A DNA stretch of 17,340 bases from an uncultured Dorea sp. (lineage in GTDB: Bacteria; Bacillota; Clostridia; Lachnospirales; Lachnospiraceae). Positions within the stretch are counted from its first letter, which is position 1. Every line of letters starts with the position of its first letter. The position numbers and the translations under genes were made by a program. Below the pieces are notes generated by a model, which worked only from the letters and a program-made list of their open reading frames with translations, was not told the origin of the DNA and made no database searches. Location: positions 1 through 17,340 of the forward strand of contig CAJUBG010000071.1 of NCBI GenBank assembly GCA_910584575.1, read 5' to 3'. Positions 8,219 to 14,591 of this stretch are shown here, piece by piece.

Positions 8219-8551
8219 TCACTTTACAAGCCGATCCAAGTCCCGCCTGAACTGTTCTTTCTGCACATAAAAAGCAGGCTTCATATACGGCTGTGCACTC
8301 ATATACCTTGTCCCCCATTCTACATAAGGCGCATACTCCGCAGTTGCTTCCGATACGGCTGTCAACCCTTTATCCTTGATTTGAAGCCGGATACTCCTCT
8401 TTAAATTCCCCGTATCCACAGGCGCGTTTCTCTGCGCCTTTCCCTGAAGCTCTGCACCATTCTGCTTAACAACCCGTTTAACAGCCTCCATCTCTGCATT
8501 TCTTTTCAGAGCGATTTTTAATTCCTTCACCCCTTTTATCTTGACAACCAC
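8219..8551 (-). CDS. HK97 gp10-like head-tail / tail completion protein
   Basis: A 110-residue protein with clear family hallmarks: 'AELQGKAQRNAPVDTGNLKRSI' (APVDTGxLxxSI) and 'YAPYVEWGTRYMSAQPYMKPA' (YAxYVExGT...QPFLxPA). Members act at the head-tail interface or in tail completion. The start is GTG at 8551, sharing its G with the TAG stop of the previous gene (TAGTG), so translation is probably coupled. It sits in the usual order: connector, head closure, gp10-like, tail terminator. Confidence 0.9.
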   Translation of the reverse strand: MVVKIKGVKELKIALKRNAEMEAVKRVVKQNGAELQGKAQRNAPVDTGNLKRSIRLQIKDKGLTAVSEATAEYAPYVEWGTRYMSAQPYMKPAFYVQKEQFRRDLDRLVK

Positions 8552-8853
8552 TACTGAACCTCACTCACTATAAACACATGTTTGGTTCTTAGTTTTCTGG
8601 AAGAATCCACCTGGTAGGTTTTTCCCCCAATACGGATTCTGTCAAACGCCGGCTGATAATGCGTCTGTAAACGCACCACTTTGCAGCCCTGGCGAAGCTC
8701 TCCATAAACCAGCTTCAAGGCTTCTGTCCCTGCGCTTGTCACACTCGCATACCGCATGTCCTCAGTGATGGAAGCCTGCTCATAGTTTCCAGTTTCTTCG
8801 TTGTATGGCCCCTGCTCTATCCTCTGAAAATACACCGGTGTATCGAATCTCAT
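8551..8853 (-). CDS. Head closure / head-tail adaptor protein
   Basis: A 100-residue beta-rich protein fitting the phage head-tail joining family (SPP1 gp16-like stopper): 'RFDTPVYFQRIE' at the N-terminus, a middle 'MRYASVTSAGTEALKLVYGEL', and 'DRIRIGGKTYQVDSSRKLRTKHVFIVSEV' at the end, typical of the small barrel. It should seal the connector after packaging and mount the tail. The ATG overlaps the previous stop in an ATGA arrangement (8850-8853). Confidence 0.85.
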   Translation of the reverse strand: MRFDTPVYFQRIEQGPYNEETGNYEQASITEDMRYASVTSAGTEALKLVYGELRQGCKVVRLQTHYQPAFDRIRIGGKTYQVDSSRKLRTKHVFIVSEVQ

Positions 8854-9179
8854 AAGAACCGAAACCCTCCCCTTCGGCTATTGGGGTTCTGCGTATCCAG
8901 CCATGCATGAATCTCATCCATAAACCCAGAGAAATCGCTGCTGCTAAAATGCTGGTCCTCCCCTTCTACGTTGTTGATCGTCATTCCCTCCGAACCAATA
9001 CGGTTGAACCGGATAACCGCAACCTCCGTAATGATATGCCCCATCTCAGGAGGCGGGTCCAGGCCGCCAAGCAAAACCTTAAGCCTTGCCCTGGCAGATT
9101 TCAGAATCCATTGCAGTTTCTTATCCTGGGTCTTATCCTCCGGATCTATGCCTAACAGCACCTTCAAGTCCTTTAACAT
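8850..9179 (-). CDS. Head-tail connector protein (DNA packaging / gp6-gp15-like adaptor)
   Basis: A 109-residue, mostly helical protein starting MLKDLKVLLGID. The pattern 'DKKLQWILKSARARLKVLLG' followed by 'MGHIITEVAVIRFNRIGSEGM' is typical of the phage connector family that binds below the portal (SPP1 gp15 / HK97 gp6). Start at 9179 is chosen because AGGAGG, overlapping the capsid gene stop (TAGGAGG), lies 7 nt upstream; an ATG at 9251 would sit inside the capsid gene and has no such site. It is the first gene after the capsid protein, as expected. Confidence 0.87.
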   Translation of the reverse strand: MLKDLKVLLGIDPEDKTQDKKLQWILKSARARLKVLLGGLDPPPEMGHIITEVAVIRFNRIGSEGMTINNVEGEDQHFSSSDFSGFMDEIHAWLDTQNPNSRRGGFRFL

Positions 9180-9190
9180 CCTGCTGCCTC

Positions 9191-10390
9191 CTATTCTGCG
9201 CTTACAACCGTTGCCTTCCCTGCGTTTACCACATAGTAGGAGGCGTCGCACTCGGCAATTACAATATCGTTTCCAGAAGCAGCCTTAATATCGGCAGAGC
9301 CGTCCCACACCGGCCAGTTCTTTACGTTCTGCCCCTTCACAGGCACATCCAGCATTTCCCCTGTTTTGTACTTATATGAGTTTCCACTTGTAACCGCAGG
9401 GGAAACCGTAATCTTCGTAGCACCTGTCTCTGTGCCTGCCGCGCTGGTTACCTTTAACTCTCCCAAGCCTCCACATGTCAGCTTTGCAAATGCCTCATCC
9501 TTCACAATCATAAAGCCCACATCCATGGTAACTCTGAGCGCTACCAATTCCTGCTCATACAGATTTACCGGAGTTCCGTCCGCATTGGTAAGCGTAGACA
9601 ACTGCGCTTCTTCGGAAATCTTGTAGCTCATCCCGTAAGGAATCCCATAATACATATAGTCAAAATCCCCTGCATAGATTGTGCCTTTATCCAAGGCTTT
9701 CATTTCCACCATCGGGTGTCCGTCCAGCGTATTATTTGCCCTGTCATACAGGCTCTCTACAACAACACCGTTCTCAATCCTGTGGGAATTTCTCAGCATA
9801 CTCCTGTTCTTCTTGGTGGAAATGAAGGCATTGACGTCATAATCCTCATTCGTCAGCAAATCCTCTAATTCAAGGATATTGTCATAACTAAGGTCCCCGT
9901 CAACCACATTTCCCGTAGCCGATACGGACTTTTCAACCGCATGTAGGAATGGGTTCTCTTTATCCAGGATTGCCGCAGCATCGAATTTTTTGTAAAATGC
10001 CTCTGCAATCTTCGGCTTCATTACCTCAAAGAAATCGGACATTTTATAATGCAGGAATTCTCTCGAACACGGAATGATAACACCCAACTTCTTTGCGACC
10101 ATCTTCACCTGAAGCCACTGAGGTTTTGAGGTCTGAATCTTATCTCCTTCACCGACCCAGTATGCACCTGGACCTTTTGCGAAATATTCAAATTTCTTTT
10201 CTTTTGAATCCATTTCCTCGTATTTCGCAAGCTGCATGACTTTGCTGTTTTCCATAATCTCTTTTAAAATAAGAGTTTGGTACTTTTCCGGAATTGAGCC
10301 GTCCTTATGCTCAAATACGGTTACGTGGTCTGGATTCCATGTCTGCGCAAATAACTGCAATTTCCACTTTAATTTTTTGTTTCTGTTCAT
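9191..10390 (-). CDS. Major capsid protein, HK97 fold, with C-terminal extra domain and N-terminal Prp-type cleavage site
   Basis: A 399-residue capsid subunit. Residues about 15-310 fit the HK97-type family: N-arm and E-loop region (about 60-110, with 'GAYWVGEGDKIQTSKPQW'), then a spine helix/P-domain with 'AEAFYKKFDAAAILDKENPF', 'STKKNRSMLRN' and 'TLDGHPMVEM'. Residues about 310-399 are a separate beta-rich piece ('TGATKITVSPAVTSGNSYKY') that could be a surface Ig-like or decoration-type domain. The N-terminus MNRNKKLKWKLQLFAQT has an LQLFA motif at residues 11-15, like the Prp cleavage site of ribosomal protein L27 and of staphylococcal phage capsid proteins; cutting between Phe14 and Ala15 would remove 14 residues. 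Start at 10390 is supported by AGGAGAATG and by the position 14 nt after the scaffold stop. The longer frame to 10546 only overlaps the scaffold gene. Confidence 0.93.
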   Translation of the reverse strand: MNRNKKLKWKLQLFAQTWNPDHVTVFEHKDGSIPEKYQTLILKEIMENSKVMQLAKYEEMDSKEKKFEYFAKGPGAYWVGEGDKIQTSKPQWLQVKMVAKKLGVIIPCSREFLHYKMSDFFEVMKPKIAEAFYKKFDAAAILDKENPFLHAVEKSVSATGNVVDGDLSYDNILELEDLLTNEDYDVNAFISTKKNRSMLRNSHRIENGVVVESLYDRANNTLDGHPMVEMKALDKGTIYAGDFDYMYYGIPYGMSYKISEEAQLSTLTNADGTPVNLYEQELVALRVTMDVGFMIVKDEAFAKLTCGGLGELKVTSAAGTETGATKITVSPAVTSGNSYKYKTGEMLDVPVKGQNVKNWPVWDGSADIKAASGNDIVIAECDASYYVVNAGKATVVSAE

Positions 10391-10404
10391 TCTCCTGTTC
10401 CCTC

Positions 10405-11115
10405 CTAATTCTTGATAATCCTGTTTTCGCTTGCCAGCTTCCTGATAGATGATAAGCCCCGTCTGGCTTCGATCACCTGGCCGCCCTCCTGCGGCGTTGA
10501 CTGTCTGGCTTTTGACTTGACTGCCTCTGCAATCTCGGCATCCCACGCTTTCTTAATTCCAGAAATCGCCTCCTTGATTTTTTCGGCATCAGAGATATTT
10601 ACAAGAGATTCCGCAAAGGCAGTCGGAAGGGTCTGTGTCTGGAGTTCCTTGGTGATCTCAACCAGAAGCTTCTCCCTCTCAAAAGCCGCCTTTTCTTCTT
10701 CAAACTCCTTTCGTTCCTTCTGCCGGATGTACTCTAATCGTTCCTCTTTAGTCATCTTCGCCAGTTTCTCAGCCTCGGATAGTTTGTCATCCGTCATAGA
10801 CTGCCATTTCGTCTGTGCGGTTCTGACGGCCTGAGCAACCGCCGCCTGCACACGCTTGTCAAACTCTGCCTGATTTTCTTTCTGCTTCAGGAAATCATCA
10901 AACGACGGTGGGGGTTGACTGCCGTTCTTACTGCTGCCATCTCCGTTGTCATCATCGTCATCATCGTCATCATCGTCAGAACCATCATCTTCACCAGAAT
11001 CACCGCCTCCACCGCCGTCCCCTCCTGCGTCGGCAAATAACTGCAAACCGCTGTATAAAGAGGGCGGCTTCTGCCATGCTTCTGCTATCAATGCCTTTAC
11101 TGCTTTGTTACACAT
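10405..11115 (-). CDS. Capsid scaffold protein (DUF4355-like) with acidic N-terminal region and LQLFA cleavage site
   Basis: A 236-residue protein directly before the capsid gene, the normal place for a scaffold. It resembles the DUF4355 scaffolds of Firmicute phages: 'FDDFLKQKENQAEFDKRVQAAV' followed by a long charged helix ('TKEERLEYIRQKERKEFEEEKAAF') and a basic C-terminus that would contact capsid subunits. Residues about 28-60 are Gly-rich and then very acidic (ten Asp in a row). LQLFA at residues 24-28 (SGLQLFADA) matches the capsid protein motif and predicts cutting after Phe27 by the Prp-like protease encoded just before it. The ATG at 11115 has GAGAGGA about 7 nt upstream and begins 20 nt after the protease stop. 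The scaffold would leave the procapsid after assembly. Confidence 0.9.
   Translation of the reverse strand: MCNKAVKALIAEAWQKPPSLYSGLQLFADAGGDGGGGGDSGEDDGSDDDDDDDDDDNGDGSSKNGSQPPPSFDDFLKQKENQAEFDKRVQAAVAQAVRTAQTKWQSMTDDKLSEAEKLAKMTKEERLEYIRQKERKEFEEEKAAFEREKLLVEITKELQTQTLPTAFAESLVNISDAEKIKEAISGIKKAWDAEIAEAVKSKARQSTPQEGGQVIEARRGLSSIRKLASENRIIKN
10948..10974 (-). repeat. Triplet-based 9-bp microsatellite coding for an Asp run
   Basis: The plus strand has three exact copies of GTCATCATC in tandem (10948-10956, 10957-10965, 10966-10974), followed by a partial copy. On the coding strand this is (GAT GAT GAC)n, giving the ten-Asp run of the scaffold. Slippage would lengthen or shorten the acidic run by three residues without breaking the frame. 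Confidence 0.9.
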
Positions 11116-11135
11116 TTCTGATTCCTCTCTTTCTT

Positions 11136-11423
11136 TTAAGCTATTTGGACATAGTCCGGAAATTCCTTGGATATCATGCAGATACCAAGGAAAAAGGAAT
11201 CTACCAGAGTTTTTGATTTTTCTGACAGATTCCCATATTTTATATCAGCCTTTCCAGGCGATATCTCGTATTCGATTGCATCCTCTGTCAAATCTTCCAT
11301 GGATTTGATCAAAGTCTGGAATAATGCGGTGACGCCAGCACACACGATATCCCTGCCCTGCTGGTCATACCATGAATGGCCTGTGACTGTGATTCCGTCC
11401 TTTCGGACACTTACCTCAATCAA
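11136..11423 (-). CDS. prp: Prp-like cysteine protease (YsxB family), predicted to process scaffold and capsid protein
   Basis: A 95-residue protein matching the Prp family of ribosomal-processing cysteine proteases, which trim the N-terminal extension of ribosomal protein L27 in Firmicutes and the capsid/scaffold proteins of some staphylococcal phages. The hallmark 'GHSWYDQQGRDIVCAGVTAL' is present, with the catalytic pair His16 and Cys28 at the expected 12-residue spacing; length is close to host Prp (about 105-115). The start is TTG at 11423, unusual but backed by GGGAGG 9 nt upstream. It follows a terminator (11461-11489) and precedes the scaffold by 20 nt. Both following genes encode LQLFA motifs, so its substrates are probably its neighbours. 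Whether it can also cut host L27 is open. Confidence 0.88.
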   Translation of the reverse strand: MIEVSVRKDGITVTGHSWYDQQGRDIVCAGVTALFQTLIKSMEDLTEDAIEYEISPGKADIKYGNLSEKSKTLVDSFFLGICMISKEFPDYVQIA

Positions 11424-11460
11424 GATATCTCACCTCCCTATTTTTCTAAAAATGGGTATA

Positions 11461-11489
11461 AGAAAACCACCGGCCTTAACGACTGGTGG
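11461..11489 (-). terminator. Intrinsic terminator after the MuF/small ORF pair
   Basis: On the minus strand a hairpin CCACC-A-GTC / GGC-C-GGTGG (11489-11467) with loop GTTAA is followed directly by TTTTCTTAT. The outer 5-bp stem is GC-rich; a single A-C mismatch splits it from an inner three-pair stem. It begins 3 nt beyond the stop codon of the small cysteine-rich ORF (11493-11495), and lies upstream of the Prp and capsid genes, so it would act inside the late operon. Confidence 0.75.
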
Positions 11490-11492
11490 CAT

Positions 11493-11702
11493 CTACACTT
11501 TTTCAAACTTTATTCCGTTATTACACTCCAAATCTTCTTGTTCCCACATTACATGCTCCGGTATACCCTCAGGAAATGCGCTACATATAACCGTATCATC
11601 ATTACCATCACCAATAAAATTCTTACATACCATACATTTCGGCAATGTAAATTTATCTCCGCCAAGGAGTAATGTATCTTTGAATGAGTTCTCTTGATTC
11701 AT
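11493..11702 (-). CDS. Small cysteine-rich protein overlapping the MuF gene; candidate immunity protein
   Basis: A 69-residue protein. ATG 11702 has GAGGAG exactly 7 nt upstream, making it the best start; a longer frame to 11801 lacks such support. It overlaps the MuF C-terminus in another frame by 50 nt. Four cysteines (23, 26, 40, 60) include a CxxC pair (KCMVCKNF) and a CSAFPEGIP element; they could bind zinc. 'CxAFPxGIP...GIxFE' occurs, from memory, in many small uncharacterised proteins, but I do not know a proven function. In MuF-type phage toxins the downstream small gene is often an immunity protein protecting the lysogen, and this gene's tight overlap, AT-rich composition shared with the toxin tip, and following terminator fit that. 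It is a hypothesis; it could instead be an unrelated small moron gene. Confidence 0.72.
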   Translation of the reverse strand: MNQENSFKDTLLLGGDKFTLPKCMVCKNFIGDGNDDTVICSAFPEGIPEHVMWEQEDLECNNGIKFEKV

Positions 11703-13113
11703 CCGGTATCTCCTCTCCATTCCTGTACCTGACAAACGCTTCTGCAAGGCTTTCCGCCCCATCCCTGCTTCTATCCGCATATCCTGACACACCACTGACA
11801 AATTGATTCTTCAGGTCATTGCGAAGGTCTTGATATTCTCCAGCAGTAACACAGTTTTGAAATGGCAAGATATGGGCAAATTCATGAGCCAAATAATCTT
11901 CAAAACTTTTCCCTGCCATCTGCTTTTTATTATACATCAGTTTCATTCTGCGTTCAACTTCTTCGTAATCAATATCATAATTAAACACGATCGAATGTTT
12001 CAATACGCCGTCATTATCTACAAATCCGCCGCTTATAAATAAATTCCTTGTTCCAAGATGGCCGCCTTCCAATCTATCTAAATATACATTATACTCCTGC
12101 TCTAATTTATGTATCGCCTGATTTATTTTATTTCGCGTCTTACTGCTCATTCCAGATTTTGCATATATCTCATCAGGTATTGATAGCTTCATCCCTTCTT
12201 TTTCACTCAGCCAACGCTCAAATTCATTCCGATCCATATATGCAGCCGTGCTACATCGACAACGTGGATGCATAGGCGGCGCGTTTTCCCCTGGCATCAT
12301 ATCCTTTACCTTGAAACGCTTTCCATTAATCGCCTTACAAATCTTACAAGCGGTATCCAATGCGATAAACTCATACTCATCATACCCATTCCTTTCAAAT
12401 GACAGCTTTTGTGCCTCCGTCTGCACCCTGGCAAGCTCTGTACACATCAACCTCTCTGCATCCACCCGCCTGACTCCGAACAGCTTTACCAGATGTCTTG
12501 CTAAAACCCTTGGATGCCGCCCTTGTATCAGCCCCGTCTGTAACAGCTTAGACAGCTCTGCTTTCAGCATATTCTGGTAGAGCCAAACCCTGTCGGAAAA
12601 CTTGGCATTGTGGAAGGAAGCATTTACAATCGCATGTGCCGCCTTCTCGTTATCCAGGATTGTATTGCCTAAGATTCCGGCCTGTCTTTTGAATTCTTCT
12701 AAGGTTCTCTTTGTCAGAATCTTTTCAAAATATTTCTGCAGGTCGTTAAATCCATCCACCAATTCCAGGCCAATATTTGCTTTCAGCATTTCTAACCGAT
12801 TGATTTTCATGGTTGCATTGTAGAGGCGCATTTCCTCATTTGCCTCGTCAGAGAAATCTTTATCTTTTACATATTTAGCAGCCTTGCGCCCATATTCCTC
12901 AATGTCCAGCTTAGAAACCCGTTTCTTTGCCTCTGATAGCGTAATACCTTCCTTCTTCGCATATTTCGCATAGAATCCGTTGATTTCCTTCTGGATCTGT
13001 TCCATCATATAAGCATAGATATCCCCGATGTGTTTGCGGTATTGTGCCTCATCGGTAATATTATGCTTCAACTGCTCTCGTTCTCTGTTCCTCCAGTATT
13101 CGTGACTGTCCAT
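11653..13113 (-). CDS. MuF-type minor head protein fused to a C-terminal lethal-factor-like zinc metalloprotease domain (polymorphic toxin candidate)
   Basis: A 486-residue protein of the SPP1 gp7 / Mu gpF family. The N-terminal ~220 residues are helical and charged. The MuF core is at about 220-292: 'TELARVQTEAQKLSFERNGYDEYEFIALD' style sequence (Thr225 on) then CKIC (256-259) and HPRCRC (282-287), a likely zinc site. Typical gp7 proteins end near here, but this one continues ~190 residues. The extra part carries an HExxH zincin motif, His410-Glu-Phe-Ala-His414, and 40 residues later AESLAEAF (Glu454), resembling the third ligand region of anthrax lethal factor (EFFAEAF). MuF proteins are injected or packaged with phage DNA, so the tip could act on the infected cell or on rivals; substrate unknown. 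ATG 13113 has GGAG 9 nt upstream and overlaps the portal gene by 53 nt. The toxin part is AT-rich (about 34% GC at 11881-12180 by my count). Confidence 0.85.
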   Translation of the reverse strand: MDSHEYWRNREREQLKHNITDEAQYRKHIGDIYAYMMEQIQKEINGFYAKYAKKEGITLSEAKKRVSKLDIEEYGRKAAKYVKDKDFSDEANEEMRLYNATMKINRLEMLKANIGLELVDGFNDLQKYFEKILTKRTLEEFKRQAGILGNTILDNEKAAHAIVNASFHNAKFSDRVWLYQNMLKAELSKLLQTGLIQGRHPRVLARHLVKLFGVRRVDAERLMCTELARVQTEAQKLSFERNGYDEYEFIALDTACKICKAINGKRFKVKDMMPGENAPPMHPRCRCSTAAYMDRNEFERWLSEKEGMKLSIPDEIYAKSGMSSKTRNKINQAIHKLEQEYNVYLDRLEGGHLGTRNLFISGGFVDNDGVLKHSIVFNYDIDYEEVERRMKLMYNKKQMAGKSFEDYLAHEFAHILPFQNCVTAGEYQDLRNDLKNQFVSGVSGYADRSRDGAESLAEAFVRYRNGEEIPDESRELIQRYITPWRR

Positions 13114-14590
13114 TTGCACCAACTCCAAACATTCTCTGGTCGATAACCGTCTCCTGCTCGTTCTTACGTTCTTCCTTCACTCTGTCTAACTCCGCCTGCG
13201 CATCCTCTACGAAAGATGCCAGTTCAAGAAGGGTTTCCTGGCTGAATTCCGTTCCTGCGTCGGAGAGTGCTTTTAATTCCTCTAAGACAGCCTTGGGAAG
13301 ATTAGGGGTAAATGTGATTGTGAAATCTCCCAGGTTCGTGTTATCCGCTTCGTTCACATAATTCTTGATGTTCAGAAGAAGGCGATACCTGCGAACCAGC
13401 CCTTTCTTAAATCCCCTCTGGCTGGTCTTTGACATCTGCTGGAAGCCAAACAGCTTATACTTCATAGCCTCCCCCGACTGGGTCCCGCTAAAAGCCTCAT
13501 CGGTCAAATCCGGCACAAAGGAAATCTTGTGGATGTCCTTCTGAATCCGTTCCTTATACGCCTCTGCGCCGTTTACATCATACTGCTTATATACGTATTT
13601 TGCATCCGTCTGGGTCTTGCTGCCATCCGGATTGACTCCATTTTCAAGAAGTAACAAGTTTGCTTTCTTCATTGCAATAATCTCGCTGACAGAGTACCGG
13701 CCCATATCCAAATCTCCGGAAATCACCAATGTAGCCTCATTAAAATCGGTCATATAATTTGCTGTGTCTGACTGGGCAGCATCATATAAATCTATCAATG
13801 GCGTCACATCTTCATAGCCTCCCTGCCGGTATCTGTCCGGCGAATACTCGGTGACAGGAACCTCTCCCCAATAATGCGCCTCCCGCTTATCCTCCTCCAG
13901 CACCATCATGCTTAAGGAACAGGGCTTATAGGTAATAATCTCCGTTTCTGTATATACGATTACTGTCGTTCGTTCCTCCATACCCGTCCAATATTTAGGG
14001 TATCTGACTGCAAAAAGCGGCGTCCGTTCTACATCCAGGCCATAGCAGACAAAGGTTTCAAAAACATTGCTGATTACAGAGCAATCTTCGTCGTTCTGGT
14101 TTCGATACTGTAATTCATAGGCCCTTCCGTATTTTCGGAAATCCCGCCACAGCTCACTGTCTAATGCTTCGATGTCATTCTGCCTGTCGTATTCCTTCAC
14201 CAGCTCATTGATCTGTTCATTATCACTGGCCTTCTTAATCGGTATCCCCGTGTTATAGCCGACGTCAAAGATATTAATAATCTTGGCAAAGTTATGGGCT
14301 GCCCTGTGATCGGCCTTCCCTTCTTCCGTCCTCCGACATTCATCATTGTAAATCCCGTCATTCCTTGCTTTCATGTAATTATCCAGGGAAGCAAGCCGCG
14401 GGCACTGTACCTGATAATGGTTCTGGATCATATTTATTAACTTGTTTAAATCACCCAACACCTCATCAGCATTGTTCGCCCGATAATGGAAATTTGCCTC
14501 AGGCCCATAAGCCTGCTGCATATTCCTGTGCGTATGATATATGGTCCGGTCTGTGCCATGCTCAAATTCATTTACCTTGAATTCTTCCAT
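13061..14590 (-). CDS. Portal protein (SPP1 gp6-like)
   Basis: A 509-residue portal that forms the dodecameric DNA channel at one capsid vertex. Family features: 'VDxGYNTGIPI'-type segment (FDVGYNTGIPIKK, about 110-122), 'YGRAYELQYRNQNDE' (about 170-185), 'VRYPKYW' and a C-terminal 'LSDAGTEFSQETLLELASFVEDAQAEL' helix typical of SPP1-like portals. The very acidic/Glu-rich end (about 455-509) is likely flexible. ATG 14590 follows the large terminase stop by 1 nt and has AGGGGG upstream. Order terminase, portal, MuF is standard for SPP1/PBSX-type headful packaging phages. Confidence 0.93.
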   Translation of the reverse strand: MEEFKVNEFEHGTDRTIYHTHRNMQQAYGPEANFHYRANNADEVLGDLNKLINMIQNHYQVQCPRLASLDNYMKARNDGIYNDECRRTEEGKADHRAAHNFAKIINIFDVGYNTGIPIKKASDNEQINELVKEYDRQNDIEALDSELWRDFRKYGRAYELQYRNQNDEDCSVISNVFETFVCYGLDVERTPLFAVRYPKYWTGMEERTTVIVYTETEIITYKPCSLSMMVLEEDKREAHYWGEVPVTEYSPDRYRQGGYEDVTPLIDLYDAAQSDTANYMTDFNEATLVISGDLDMGRYSVSEIIAMKKANLLLLENGVNPDGSKTQTDAKYVYKQYDVNGAEAYKERIQKDIHKISFVPDLTDEAFSGTQSGEAMKYKLFGFQQMSKTSQRGFKKGLVRRYRLLLNIKNYVNEADNTNLGDFTITFTPNLPKAVLEELKALSDAGTEFSQETLLELASFVEDAQAELDRVKEERKNEQETVIDQRMFGVGANGQSRILEEQRTRAVEA

Positions 14591-14591
14591 C

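Noticed and set aside
10391..10546. N-terminal extension of the capsid frame (52 residues)
   Set aside because: It overlaps the scaffold coding region, has no suitable ribosome binding site, and would bury the LQLFA site deep in the protein; ATG 10390 has AGGAG upstream.
11136..11423. Doubt that the TTG-started 95-codon frame is a gene
   Set aside because: Kept as a gene: the GH...GRDIVCA catalytic pattern, the GGGAGG site 9 nt upstream and the position before two LQLFA proteins outweigh the rare start codon.
11440..11453. ATTTTTCTAAAAAT inverted repeat before the Prp ribosome binding site
   Set aside because: Short A/T-only arms with a 2-nt loop are expected by chance in an AT-rich gap and form no stable hairpin.
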